64,000 nt of DNA from Clytia hemisphaerica (taxonomy: Eukaryota; Cnidaria; Hydrozoa; Leptothecata; Clytiidae): contig CACVBU010000702.1 of assembly GCA_902728285.1 (NCBI GenBank), forward strand, positions 569,499 through 633,498. The letters run 5' to 3'. Below, piece by piece: positions 1-11,874 of this stretch (within the stretch, counting starts at the first letter, position 1; every line of letters begins with the position of its first letter). A program made the position numbers and the translations under genes. Under the pieces are notes generated by a model. The model was not told where the DNA came from. It was given only the letters and a program-made list of their open reading frames with translations, and made no database searches.

Positions 1-88
1 TGTATTGAACGGGAGTTACTTGATGTTCGTTTGGTCATATATCGCTTATAGATTGACAAAAATAAAACAAGACAAAACAATCTATCAG

Positions 89-204
89 TTTTGGGCTCAT
101 TGACAGGACTGATGGGGAACATAAATGACACAAAGTCATTGAGACAATCGTCTTTGGATGACATTGTTGCTGGAGAAAATTGCTCCATCGTAATGAACAT
201 TTAA
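89..204 (+). CDS. Terminal coding exon of a gene starting upstream of the window
   Basis: An acceptor (…atctatcag) at 88 is followed by a frame open for 37 codons to TAA at 202-204. Reading starts with two bases that finish a codon from the previous exon. The peptide runs LGSLTGLMGNIND, then a Ser/Asp-rich stretch SLRQSSLDDIVAG, and ends CSIVMNI. Codon use and composition look coding, unlike the AT-rich flanks. A second possible acceptor (…ttgacag) at 106 keeps the same frame. No domain can be named from so short a tail. The rest of the gene lies left of position 1. Sequence after 204, T-rich with no clear AATAAA nearby, is presumably 3' UTR. The coding call is moderately secure; the function is unknown. 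Confidence 0.55.
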
Positions 205-1254
205 TTGTCCGTGCTGTTTATGTTTCTATGTTTTAATTGGTATTCCCAGTAGAGTCGTTTAGTTTATATGTGTCTCTTGAGTCCTCTTTTGTTTAGTGTC
301 CCCTTTGTTTTGAGTGTCTCTTGTATTCCCAAATTGCGTTTTATTATGTCATTTGAAGTTCCTCTAGGGTAATTAGGATTAGACGATGTTATCGTCCGTT
401 ACAGTGATAGTATGTAGAGGCGGGAAAAAATGGCGGTATGGCGTTTTGGCGGTATACGGAAAAAAATCGGCGGGAGAGTTTCGAAGAAACGGACGATAAC
501 TCTTTGGCATAAAAAAGATTTTGCGGTTTTGCTTGGACTAACCAGTGAGACTGGTTAGTCGATCCGTGGTGAAAACCGCCTAAGTTTAAAGGCCGAGCTT
601 GGTTCAAATGATCAAAAACACGCTGGTCACTGGGAAGAGACACAAGGACAAGATGGATCTATGGTTTTCTCTGTGAAAATCCAGCTCATTATGGATTTTT
701 TCTTCTTGGTTCATTTGTTTTATTGAGACTACAAGATAACTTAGTTTAAGGGAGTACTTATTCCTCAAGTATGCTTCTGTAGAAGCTGTTTTAAAATGAT
801 TTTTCAACAAAAAGACACAGAGAAACTAAGTAGGTAAGTCAGTTTGTACATTTCTTATGAATCCTATGAATCACAGGCAGTGTTTCATTAGATATGTGAA
901 TACCCTCATATCTCCACTCTTAAAAGGTTATTTTCATCTTGTGTTAGCAGTTCTTTGACAACTTTGAAAAATGTCAAACAAAGAACTTATTGTCAATTGT
1001 CAGATTGTGGACTTTAAAACTGCTTTTAGACTGCTTTTAACATACTTCTTGTTTGAAAACTTTCACATTTTCTCATTTTGATTTGAATTGTCGAGAAGTT
1101 CAGTTACCTAGTCGTACCTGTAAAAATTATCAGATTATTATTCTAAATTTTCTAGGTAAGAATCAGAAATTCAGAAATTGGATGCATGGGAAAATATGGC
1201 AGTAATTTGCAGAGAGCACAATACAGAAATGAAATATTTGGCACAGCATCCTGG
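205..1254. other. Presumed 3' UTR, then non-coding sequence with a small inverted repeat
   Basis: After the stop at 204 the sequence is T-rich and probably transcribed for a few hundred bases. At 388-400 and 488-500 there is a perfect 13-bp inverted repeat (gttatcgtccgtt and its complement), about 113 bp end to end and probably a small MITE. No coding exon could be supported up to the tandem array that begins near 1255. Confidence 0.4.
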
Positions 1255-2175
1255 TTTAAGACTTGCAATATTTCACGACGTCCTGGTATAATTTGAGATT
1301 ATAAATTGCAATATTTCACTTCACGTCCTGGTTTAATTTGTGATTATAACTTGGAATATTTCACTTGACGTTCTGGTACAATTTGAGATTATGACTTGGA
1401 ATATTTCACTTGACGTCGGTACAATTTGAGATTATAACTTGGAATATTTCACTTCACGTCGTGGTTTAATTTGGGATTATAACTTGGATATTTCACTTGA
1501 CGTTCTGGTACAATTTGAGATTATTTCTTGGAATATTTCACTTCACGTCGCGGTTTAATTTGGGATTATAACTTGGAATATTTCACTTGACGCTCTGGTA
1601 CAATTTGAGATTATGACTTGGAATATTTCACTTGACGTCCTGGTACAATTTGAGATTATTCCTTGGAATATTTCACTTCACGTCGCGGTTTAATTTGTGA
1701 TTATAACTTGGAATATTTCACTTGACGTTCTGGTACAATTTGAGATTATGACTTGGAATATTTCACTTGACGTCGGTACAATTTGAGATTATAACTTGGA
1801 ATATTTCACTTCACGTCGTGGTTTAATTTGGGATTATAACTTGGATATTTCACTTGACGTTCTGGTACAATTTGAGATTATTTCTTGGAATATTTCACTT
1901 CACGTCGCGGTTTAATTTGGGATTATAACTTGGAACATTTCACTTGACGCTCTGGTACAATTTGAGATTATGACTTGGAATATTTCACTTGACGTCCTGG
2001 TACAATTTGAGATTATTTCTTGGAATATTTCACTTCACGTCGCGGTTTAATTTGGGATTATAACTTGGAATATTTCACTTGACGTCCTGGTACAATTTGA
2101 GATTATGACTTGGAATATTTCACCAATGTTTATTTCACTTGACGTCCTGATATAATTTGAGATTATGACTTGGAA
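1255..2175. repeat. Tandem array of ~45-bp units with a 357-bp higher-order period
   Basis: About 20 copies of a 45-bp unit built on acttggaatatttcacttga are present. Two main variants alternate: one with cacttgacgt and a 'tggtacaatttgag' half, the other with cacttcacgtcg and 'ggtttaatttg'. A block of eight units starting near 1341 is repeated almost exactly from near 1698, giving a 357-bp higher-order period. No open coding frame of interest runs through it. Confidence 0.9.
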
Positions 2176-2216
2176 AAATTTACATCAGCCTTCTGGAATT
2201 AGTCGAGACTGTAATA

Positions 2217-2505
2217 CACGTTGTTTTTTTATAAGGAACCTTAACTTTGCTCTGAGCCTGGAGTTCCTTATTTTTACAGAGAATTTCAGTCTCAAAGTTC
2301 CTTATCGAGTTCCTTACCACATAGGAAATTTTGAACTTTTTGCCCATTGAAAGATCAAAATTTGGTCAAATTAGTCCCAATAAGGTACATTATTTTCAAA
2401 TCCACTTATTCTCAGCCTGAGCAGTTCCTTAACAATTCCTTATTTTTTGAACCATTTTCAGCCTCCAGTTCCTTATAAACGTGTTCCTTATAAAAAAAAA
2501 ACGTG
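2217..2505. mobile_element. TA-flanked MITE, 'TTTTTTATAAG' family, GGAAC-type copy
   Basis: Terminal inverted repeats read CACGTTGTTTTTTTATAAGG inward on the left and CACGTTTTTTTTTTATAAGG on the right. The dinucleotide TA flanks both ends (2215-2216 and 2506-2507), as for Tc1/mariner-type insertions. The word next to the core (GGAAC, seen as AGTTCCTTA on the other strand) recurs about eight times inside this 289-bp element. No transposase is encoded. Confidence 0.8.
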
Positions 2506-3745
2506 TACAGTATTGTCGGAAGACAGTTTAGAATCATTTGTTTATCATGATTAAATTACCTATTTATCAGTTTTTGTAAATAAGAAATTTAATGTCATTT
2601 AAATCTGCCTCAAGGTTTTTACTAATTGGTACTTTTCTATTTTAAGCTAATTTCTGGGGATTTCTTAACTTTTCTCCTATTTTATCCTCATTTTTAACGT
2701 CTCTTTTTGGGTAGAAAGAAATTCAAGCTCAAATCAAAGCAAGATCAACATACTGCAAAGCTTTACAAGCTGGAGCTTTTTTACTTTTTCCCTGCAAATT
2801 TATCATAAGATTTTTCATCCACTACTGTAAATTTTTTTATCAAACAAAACAGGAAAGTCACAAATTCGAAATTGCAAAGTATTTATAAAACTGTCAATGA
2901 TTTGTATACATATCCTTTGTCTTTGGGCAAATGGTGGCGGGGAGAATATACTATAGCTTTTTATTTACATGGACTTTAAATATATAAAAGGGGTAAATAT
3001 AAGGATATAATCCTCAGGCAAAAAAACAACATACAAACAAACTTACATGATTTGATGTTTTTTAAGAAATTTATAAGGTGAAAGTTTAGATAGATATCCT
3101 TGTTGCAAAGAAATTACAAACTTATTAAATTACTGTTTATAAAAATTGTTTTCTAAGAAAAGAAAGTGTAGTTCCAAGAAAATATAAAGGGAATAAAAGG
3201 AAGAGGGTCTCCAAAGAGAACTATAATATTTCTTGGAATCCCTCTTTTTTTCTCTCCCGCCTCTTTTTTTTTGTTTTGATTTTTTCGAATACCGAACACA
3301 GTTGGCCTCGCATACGGAAACTCGAATTCGTACGATTTGGCCTGTTTTTGTATTTTGTACCAAAATCGTATAGTCTAAGACTAGCAACTCTACCGACTGT
3401 TAACTCTTTTCGGCAAAAAAACCCGTTTGCGAATTTTCTTCGGCTTTGGGCTTTTTTCTTAGATAGTGATTCGTCTTAGACTATAACATAGTCTAAATTA
3501 GGATATGTTTATTAACTGTAACTAGCCGTATGCGCAGCGTCTCACGCTGCGTGTCCCAATCCAGTGAATCGATACACATCTAAAAAAACTCTAACGGAAG
3601 AAAGATAGCCGCCGATTGATGATAAGATTGAACATTGCATTGCAATTTTTAACCACAATTAAGTAAATGGCTTAGCAAAATTACATTTTAGATCTTTTTA
3701 GCCATCGTGGTTGGACATTCGAGAGTGACTTTAAAAGACTTTGAA
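2506..3745. other. AT-rich sequence with no supported gene
   Basis: I see no splice-bounded frame with convincing composition on either strand. A short stretch after the AG at 2714 stays open, but it quickly becomes F/K-rich and has no donor, so it is not called. Confidence 0.3.
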
Positions 3746-3749
3746 AAGT

Positions 3750-4340
3750 TTTGAAAGTAATAAGGAGGCGATATTGTAAACAGAAAGTTTTAAAGAGCAT
3801 CTGAATAAGAATTCTTTAAAATAAAAAATAAAATTTGGGAAGAAGGTTGATTTTAAACCATCAAGTTCCAAACTTGCTGTATAAAATAGTATCTTGAGGT
3901 CTCAAAGTTAGTCTAGTGGTACTCGAGGTACCTAAGGCACTCCCGCATGGTCGGATGACGCTTGCACCTTAACGTAAATGTTGTTTAGGTTTTTTCGAAG
4001 CGTTTCGATATAGAAAATAAGATGGGGAATGGTCAAATGGTCCCAATTATTGAAGAATCGAAAAATTTCGAAAAACCTAATTTTTCAGCCAATTTTCATG
4101 ATTTTGATGACGTCACAGAAATAAAAATTTGAATAACTTCTATTAGAAGAAAGCTTTTGACTTCAAATTTTCACTAGAGGTGTAAATCATCAAAAGGAAG
4201 TGATCCACGAAAAAAAAATTGAAATTATTTGCTGACGTCAGCATATTTCAGCCAAAACGGTTTTTTTGCAAAATTCGCTGAAGTCAGCAAAGAAGTTTAA
4301 TTTAGTAGAGCTTTGTTAGATTTTTGAAAACCTTAGTTTA
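3750..4340. repeat. Dispersed repeat, copy 1, with a tRNA-like A box
   Basis: About 175 bp from 3750 (ttttgaaagtaataaggagg …) recurs at 4541-4715, ending in both copies with 'gttagtctagtggta'. That segment fits the RNA polymerase III A box of tRNA genes (TRGYNNARNGG). In this copy the following B box is degraded. A ~300-bp segment rich in 'gacgtca' words separates it from the right part (gctttgttagattttt, ~4310), which is also shared with copy 2. It looks like an old SINE-type or composite repeat. Confidence 0.5.
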
Positions 4341-4540
4341 CAAAACGTTGTAAAAACACACGTTTTGGCGTATTAAAATATACATTAGAGAGACAAAGTG
4401 AAAGTTTAAAATATATTCTCACCATAACCTTGAATGAAATAACTAATTTCACGCATGCCACAGTTGGCTTGCTAGTTAAAAAGAATGCACATTCTTCAAA
4501 AAGACCAGAGTTCAAACCGGGGCAAAGTATAATATAAAAC

Positions 4541-4835
4541 TGTTTTGAAAGTGATAGGGAGCCGCTATTGTAAATTTAAAGGTTTAAAGAACATCTGAAT
4601 AAGAAGTCTTCAAAATGAAAAATTATATTTGGGAAGAAGGTTGATTTTAACCTATCAAGCTCCAAACTTGTTGTATGGAAAATAGGGGTCTCAATGTTAG
4701 TCTAGTGGTAGGAAATCTGCATAAGAGGTGCAAAAATATGATGGTTCAACGCCATGAAGAGGAGGCTTTGTAGGGCTTTGTTAGATTTTCGAAAACTTTT
4801 TACAAAACGTTAGCGTATTAGTATATAGATTTTGT
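4541..4835 (+). repeat. Dispersed repeat, copy 2, with tRNA-like A and B boxes
   Basis: This is paralogous to 3750-3930. 'ttagtctagtggta' (~4698-4711) matches the pol III A box, and 'ggttcaacgcc' (~4743) matches the B-box consensus GGTTCGANNCC at about the spacing found in tRNAs. No cloverleaf closes, so it is not a tRNA gene. A tRNA-derived SINE promoter is the simplest reading. Confidence 0.5.
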
Positions 4836-7800
4836 ACATAGAAATCAGTTCAACACTGAGAGACGTGAGTGAGTGTCTTGTGTGTGAGAGGTGCGTTTTA
4901 CTAAAGTTTAATCTACTGTATGCGTTGTCTTATTTCGGTTCTTTATGGTTTTGTAGCATTTTAAGTTTGTTTAAGTTCAAGAATTGGTGTTTCCTTTTAC
5001 ATTTCTGTTCTCTGTTTTCTGTTTGGTTCCCTTAAGTCAGGTTCCTTTTTATCCATTAAAGCTGAGATATTTCGACCAGTCAAATTATTCAGAACATATT
5101 CGTTCTCCACTCACAGACATAAGACATGGACATAGACATGACATTCTCTTCTTCATTCTCCACATCAAAATGATCAAACGGTTCAAACTGTGAGCACGAA
5201 CATTCAATTGGAAAAGGGCAAAGAGGTTGATAGAAAAAAATACTACGGTCTACACTCGACACGGGAGCAACCAGAACACTTTACATTCCTACAAATACCG
5301 GGAAAAATACCGGGAATACCGAACAGATGGATTTGATTAAACATTGCTGAAAATTGATTGATGATAGAAATAAAATAAACACATCTGGTGAACTGCTGAA
5401 AGCTCAGATCAAAGCAATGCCTAATGTGAAGCATTTTTCTGTTTTTGAATTGAATGAACTAATTGATGAAACAATAATAAATATCTCAATTTGTGTTCGT
5501 GAAGGCAGTCTATTGCAAGTTTTAAGATTGTTTCCCACATTTTCCTAGTGATCGTTGGGATTTTGCCTAGTAGTAATAGGCCATTAAAGTTCAAGTAAAA
5601 TGCGTAGATCAGAAATTGAACATACTCCTATCCCAAAATAAAGCACTTTTAACAAAAATGATCAATCAGTTCCGCATTCACATTGCAGAGTCGCGCTCAA
5701 TCACGTTTATTTAAACATCTCGAACTTTAAAAGTACTAATTACCATTTATTTTCACTGAAAGACTATTGCTGCGAAGAAAGGCGCATTAAATCATTTCCA
5801 AATCATTTGACTTGATTTGAATAACCTGTGACAATTGGTAGCCCTTCCAATAAATACAAGGCTCAGCAGTATTATTTTTCACTTTTTAGCTCGTCCTGAT
5901 AGCCCAAAGTATTGCAAATTCCAGATTTGCAGATAGAACAAATAAAAGTCAAAACATGGTAAAAACATGGTCGATATAAACAAGGCCAATAAATCAGTAA
6001 TGAAATCGTAAAATACCTATCTCCAATGTAATTTTTTTTAAATTGAGTTCACCTCGCCACCAACACAACAACCATTCATGTTAAAATCCAAACAATATCT
6101 TGCAAGAAACTTCAATTTTGATATTACATTCCAAAAGTTCCAAGAAATCTCTGAGGATTAAAAAAGATATAGATTACATAGACAAGATATAAGATGTTGT
6201 ATTAAAGGTCGTTCCGCAAAACCAACTTTGTAACTCAACCACATGCATTAGCTAAAGTACAATTTACTTTTTTCATAAAATCAAATCCGAACAACTTTAT
6301 ACCCTTCTCATGTTTAAACAAAACAGTGCTGTAGAAAGCATTTTGATATGGCGGGGGATTCCGGTTTTGTCCGGGGGGGGGGGGTAAAAAAGGCCTCTAC
6401 ATTGCTGGAAATACAAGTAAATGAGTTCAAGCAAAGAATTTATGTTATCTTTAAATAGAGTTTTGAATAACTTCCCTTAATAAGAAACCATCTGTGAAAG
6501 AAAACTATTGGGGCCTCCGGTTGCTACGGCACTGCAAAGCAAAAATTGAAGACAATAATTCATTTACCTATATTAACTTGTGTATTGCTGTGCCATGACA
6601 ATCGCTTAATTATAAGGTTGCCATTAATTTATAACAAATGGAAATGCTTTTGTACAAAATTGATTTGATGCAAAGTCAATGGATACATTTTGAACAATCA
6701 GGAGAACAAAAATTTTGTAAAACTGGCGAGTTGTGAAACATCCACGCTAAAAATTGAAGAAAAATTGAAAAGAAAATGAAAATGTTTGATTTAGTTTGTA
6801 CAGTACTAGTTCTTACAGACTTTACAGAACTCGATATGGGCCATTCATTTTTATATTCATACAGGGGGTTGGACGGGCATTTCAAGGGGGGTAATTCGAA
6901 GAAAAGTTTTTCCATTTTCCAGGGTGTAAAAAATCTTCTTAAATTTTCAAGGGGGTAAACCACTGATTTTAGTTCGTCCACCGTTAAATTAAAGGTATGA
7001 AGAGAAATTTGTTTAAGGTCCTTTTTTGTAAATTTTGCCATTTTCTATAAGGTGTACACACGTTTTTGGAATGTTAAATGTTCGTTCATCCCCCTGAATG
7101 GAAATTTAATGGAATGAATGGCCCAATACTATGTTAACACAATCTAAAAGTATTTGGCAACAACACACAAAATTATGGAGAGAAGCCAGCCGAAGTTAGA
7201 ATTTGATGTCTTTGACATAGCGCCAGGTTTATGTCTGGCACGCAAATAGTGATTCAATCTTGAGAATTGAGATGCAAGAATTTTCGGTAACCTCCCAGGA
7301 TATGGACAGTATGAAAACTTTCTTCTAGTAAAAATAAGAGTAACTCAAATGTAAATTACATTGCAGTTCTAATGTAAAGATGAAATAATTTGCAAATTTG
7401 TGACCCCGCCTAAATTATATTAGCCCCCCCCCCCAAAAAAAAAAGTTGGCAACCACCCTCTCGTAATTTCAGGGCATTCTAGGGCATAAAATCCTTCCCA
7501 ATATTCAAGAGAACTGAGGCTATTATTGAGGGCATTGAATGTTTGAAATCAGGAAGATTCAAGAATATAAATACACAGCTTGTGAGGAATTCAATGATAT
7601 ATTATCAAATGGATTGAACAACCAGTAACACGACTTACATTCTATATTTCACAGCACTTCATCTGGCTGAACGGTATTATGATTGTTGTTGCGTATGTTC
7701 AAGTTGATTATTTCATGTAGAAAGTGTCCGTCAATTTTCAAATTGGATGAATTGTTATCTGGAATGACACAGTGATAATTATGATAATTACATTTATTTT

Positions 7801-8020
7801 TTACCCGGATTATCTCTTAACGAGCATTGAACTCCTTCACCATGTTTCCGACGTACTTACTCTATCGTCTTAAATCCACTAGTGACCCCCGTCCTTAATA
7901 TACTTTTGAAAATCTAAGTAGCCTGGTTTTAGTCTATAGTGACCTTAACTTAACTCAAACGGGGTTTAGGGGTGTCCAGAGAATTCCCCCTGTTGAATTA
8001 CCACCTATATACTTTTTTGT
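4836..8020. other. No supported gene; one coding-like relic and simple C/G runs
   Basis: Most of this stretch shows no coding signal. At 5354-5548 (plus) there is an uninterrupted 64-codon frame (…ELLKAQIKAMPNVKHF…) of protein-like composition. It has no splice partners and a stop just upstream, so it may be a fragment of an old retroelement. Poly-G and poly-C runs occur at ~6370 and ~7423. A possible 47-bp plus exon at 7648-7694 (acceptor ttcacag, donor gtatgt) is too short to support. Confidence 0.3.
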
Positions 8021-8022
8021 AA

Positions 8023-8978
8023 AGTAACACGAAGTACAGAAAATAACAAGGAGTAACGAGAAGTAACGAGAAGTAACGAGAAGTAACGAGGAGTAACGAG
8101 AAGTAACAAGAAGTAACGAGGAGTAACGAGAAGTAACGAGGAGTAACGAGAAGTAACGAGGAGTAACGAGAAGTAACGAGGAGTAACGAGAAGTAACGAG
8201 GAGTAACGAGGAGTAACGAGAAGTAACGAGGAGTAACGAGAAGTAACGAGGAGTAACGAGAAGTAACGAGGAGTAACGAGAAGTAACGAGGAGTAACGAG
8301 AAGTAACGAGGAGTAACGAGGAGTAACGAGAAGTAACGAGGAGTAACGAGAAGTAACGAGGAGTAACGAGAAGTAACGAGGAGTAACGAGAAGTAACGAG
8401 GAGTAACGAGAAGTAACGAGGAGTAACGAGAAGTAACGAGGAGTAACGAGAAGTAACGAGGAGTAACGAGAAGTGACGAGGAGTAACGAGAAGTAACGAG
8501 GAGTAACGAGAAGTAACGAGGAGTAACGAGAAGTAACGAGGAGTAACGAGAAGTAACGAGGAGTAACAAGAAGTAACGAGGAGTAACGAGAAGTAACGAG
8601 GAGTAACGAGAAGTAACGAAGAGTAACAAGAAGTAACGAGGAATAAGGAAGAGTAACGAGAAGTAACGAGGAGTAACAAGAAGTAACAAGAAGTAACGAG
8701 GAGTAACAAGAAGTAACGAGGAGTAACAAGAAGTAACGAGAAGTAACGAAAAGTAACAAGGAGTAACGAGGAGTAACGAGAAGTAACGAGGAGTAACAAG
8801 AAGTAACGAGGAATAAGGAAGAGTAACGAGAAGTAACGAGGAGTAACAAGAAGTAACGAGGAATAAGGAAGAGTAACGAGGAGTAACAAGAAGTAACGAG
8901 GAGTAACGAGAAGTAACGAGGAGTAACAAGAAGTACCGAGGAATAAGGAAGAGTAACGAGGAGTAACAAGAAGTAACT
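8023..8978. repeat. 10-bp minisatellite (aagtaacgag/gagtaacgag), ~0.95 kb
   Basis: This is an almost perfect array of ten-base units. The two forms aagtaacgag and gagtaacgag alternate over most of its length, making a 20-bp higher-order unit. The right-hand third also has aagtaacaag and the off-register variant 'gaataaggaa'. Because the units carry no stop in several minus frames, long repetitive open frames arise (S-R-Y-S-S-L-L-L-V-T type). I regard them as artefacts, not genes. Confidence 0.97.
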
Positions 8979-9014
8979 AAAGTGTATCGAGATATAATAA
9001 TTGACATTTTAATT

Positions 9015-9280
9015 GCCTAAAACTTGATAAAAAGGCCACCATACTAACTTTTCCACGTCTTTTTAACATCCAAAAGACGTCCATAGCTCAAAAAAATAGA
9101 AAAATTTAGAAATTTTCAAAAGAAAACAGCCGTAGAATTATCAATAAACGTCCCTTAAAGTCAAAAGAGTTCTACTCGAAGATGGGTAGGAGCTATGACC
9201 TTAAGCTTAAAACTGGATAAAAGGGCCACCATACTCACTTTTTCACGTCTTTTTCACGTCCAAAAGACGTCCATGAAACA
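9015..9280. repeat. Direct repeat pair around 'aaaagacgtccat'
   Basis: A ~75-bp segment at ~9018-9085 (…aaaaaggccaccatactaac…ccaaaagacgtccat) recurs at ~9200-9275 with a few changes. Both copies lie directly right of the minisatellite. No coding frame is present. Confidence 0.6.
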
Positions 9281-9762
9281 AGAATGCCTGTAACTGCTGA
9301 TAGTCAAATACAACTGTGCAAATTTGTTTTCTTGATTTCTTTTTTCTATTTGAATGTATTTTTGGTTGAAAAAATTCGCGATTTTTAGCGATCAAAAAAC
9401 TGAGCTTTTTGCTCCGGCCTAGGAGCCTTAAATTCTCTCTCGTCCGACGACGGTTAAGACATTTTTTGTTTGTTTATCTAATCCGATGATCTATTCCGAT
9501 TTAATAAAAACGGATTATCTGATTCCAATAACTGTGATTTGATCGGCCGAAAGTATTTAAGAAAAAGATGGCTGCCGAAAGTGGACTAGCTGACTGTGTA
9601 GCAAATACTGGCAAATCTCAGTGAAAAATTTATCATTTTCATCATGATTTATGAGAAGTTTGATGCATACTGGCTCTTTAACAATGTGGAAAGACTTTGG
9701 AGAAATTTTGGCCATGAATCGTCAGCTGATCGAGTGCTTAAATCTTGCATATGGCTAAACAA

Positions 9763-11218
9763 AACCATAAAACTCTGTAGGTAACTTGAACACACATCCA
9801 TTGGAATTTAAAAGAGAATACTAAAATTACAACATTACAGTGCAAATTTGAAAACGATTTGAGTAGTTTTTGTGGTGTTATGTTTATGGCTGAAAATGAT
9901 CCTGTTTTGTATTCATCATTGTTGACTGGCGACCGTTCCTTTTGATTCTTCAAACCCGACACAGATTTTTTACAAACATATCACTATGAGAATTCAGTCA
10001 GTAAAGGATACTAAAACACAATTCCTGTAAAAATTTGAACAATATTGGAGAAATTTTCACATTGTTATGGATGAAAATGCATGATTGTTTTTGGACTTTG
10101 TCGTAATTTCATTGCGGCTTGCGACCGTTCCTTTTGATTTTTCAAACCCGACACAGATTTTTTACAAACATATCACTATGAGAATTCAGTAAAGGATACT
10201 AAAACACAATTCCTGTGAAAATTTGAACAATATTGGAGAAATTTTCACAGTGTTATGGCTGAAAATGATTGTTTTTGGACTTTGTCGTAATTTCATCGCG
10301 ACTGGCGACCGTTTCTTTTGATTTTTCAAACCCGACACAGATTTTTTACAAACATATCACTATGAGAATTCAGTAAAGGATACTAAAACACAATTCCTGT
10401 GAAAATTTGAACAATATTGGAGAAATTTTCACAGTGTTATGGCTGAAAATGATTGTTTTTGGACTTTGTCGTAATTTCATCGCGGCTTGCGACCGTTCCT
10501 TTTGATTTTTCAAACCCGACACAGATTTTTTACAAACATATCACTATGAGAATTCAGTAAAGGATACTAAAACACAATTCCTGTGTAAATTTGAACAAGA
10601 TCGGAGAAATTTTCACAGTGTTATAACTGAAAATTATATATTTTTTTGGACTATCTCGTAATTTCATTGGCTGGGGCGACCATTCCTTTTGAAGATTTTT
10701 CAAACCCAAAACTGGTTTTTTCCAAATATACCACTATTTATTACATACACACTATTTTACCATTTTATTTGGTTTATCCTACTCTCCTCCAAGTATTATC
10801 CCAACAGAAAAATAATGCTTAGCTAAAAGCCATGGCCTCTAATTTAAGCTATTTTTCTCCCCAAATTTTTATTCGGACAATCAAATCAACGGCGCATCAT
10901 GGCTTCGCTATTGGCAAGTTTAGAAAAAAATAAATTTATAAGAACTTGGAAATATTCACTTCTGAGTGGGCGGGGGGTGGGGTTGGTTCTTTAGGCAAGA
11001 AAGTGCATGTGTAATCACTTAGAAGAGCTAAACTTTCAGCTGGTTTATTTATTTGTTAAGATTATTTCTCATACTCGCTCTGCAATAGAATTATTACTTT
11101 GCTTTCTGATCTGTTATGATTAGTAGTTCTAACACAACTAACTCAACAAGCTCATCTTTCACATCTTTTAATCTCTTCAGCCGGAGCTTCCAGCGCAGCT
11201 GGTTTATTTCTACTTATG
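9763..11218. repeat. Dispersed repeat R1, copy A, with internal ~185-bp tandem units
   Basis: It begins 'ccataaaactctgtag' and contains about five tandem units of 184-191 bp, each starting with a variant of 'ctggcgaccgttccttttga'. It then continues into a unique right part that ends 'ccagcgcagctggtttatt'. The same left start, unit and right end recur at 22.57-23.13 kb and 25.34-26.12 kb. No coding capacity is visible. The structure suggests a non-autonomous element that amplified an internal segment. Confidence 0.8.
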
Positions 11219-11874
11219 CTGCAACGTTCATTTTTACACCATGGGTAGGTCAGCCTTAGGTAAAGAAGGTTGTCAAATTTCAAGGCAAACAATAAAGTCC
11301 TTCAGAAGAGTGCTTACTTTCAAATTTGGCATGTGATACCTTGACAATAATGCCTTGAAATTAACCCAATTAGTTTTTGTCAATTTTAATTTTTTGTCAA
11401 TCGGTTAAGATATCGAATGCCTTTCTTTCTTAAGTTTTGATTTCCAAAGAGTGTTTCTCTCAGAAATTATTATCATTATCAATCATTTCGCTGCAATGCT
11501 CCACGAAAGGTTTAAGATGTGTCACTAATCGTGTACAATCATGGTCAAAATCTATTGAGAATTAAGCTTATTTCCTCGTTTTTCGAGATTTGGAGTACGG
11601 GCGAGAAAGTCGATTTTGGGCTATCTCTTAAATTTATTGGGATATTTCAGTTTGGCTCGGGTTTATAGACCTCCAGGCTATATTATGAGCCTTATTGGAC
11701 CATTTTTGAACTTGTGGATCCTCCTCGTAAGTCTCATGTTAAAACTCAGAGTTAAAACTCTACCCTTCCAACCTAATTTAGAGCACTTACAAATCGATTG
11801 TGGTTTCAAAACTTCCCGGTGGATTTCCCTTTTTTCTCAAATATTACGACCATGATTGTTGCTTGAATGTTCAG
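11219..11874. other. No supported gene
   Basis: A minus-strand frame at about 11630-11735 (…EEDPQVQKWSNKAHN…) and a plus-strand frame over the same bases (with a gtaagt at 11728) are both open. Neither has compatible partners, so neither is called. Confidence 0.25.

Noticed and set aside
4680-4760. tRNA gene
   Set aside because: A and B boxes are present, but no acceptor stem or anticodon arm can be paired.
7955-9007. Three overlapping minus-strand open frames of about 290-350 codons
   Set aside because: They exist only because the 10-bp unit has no stop; amino-acid content is a monotonous repeat in every frame.
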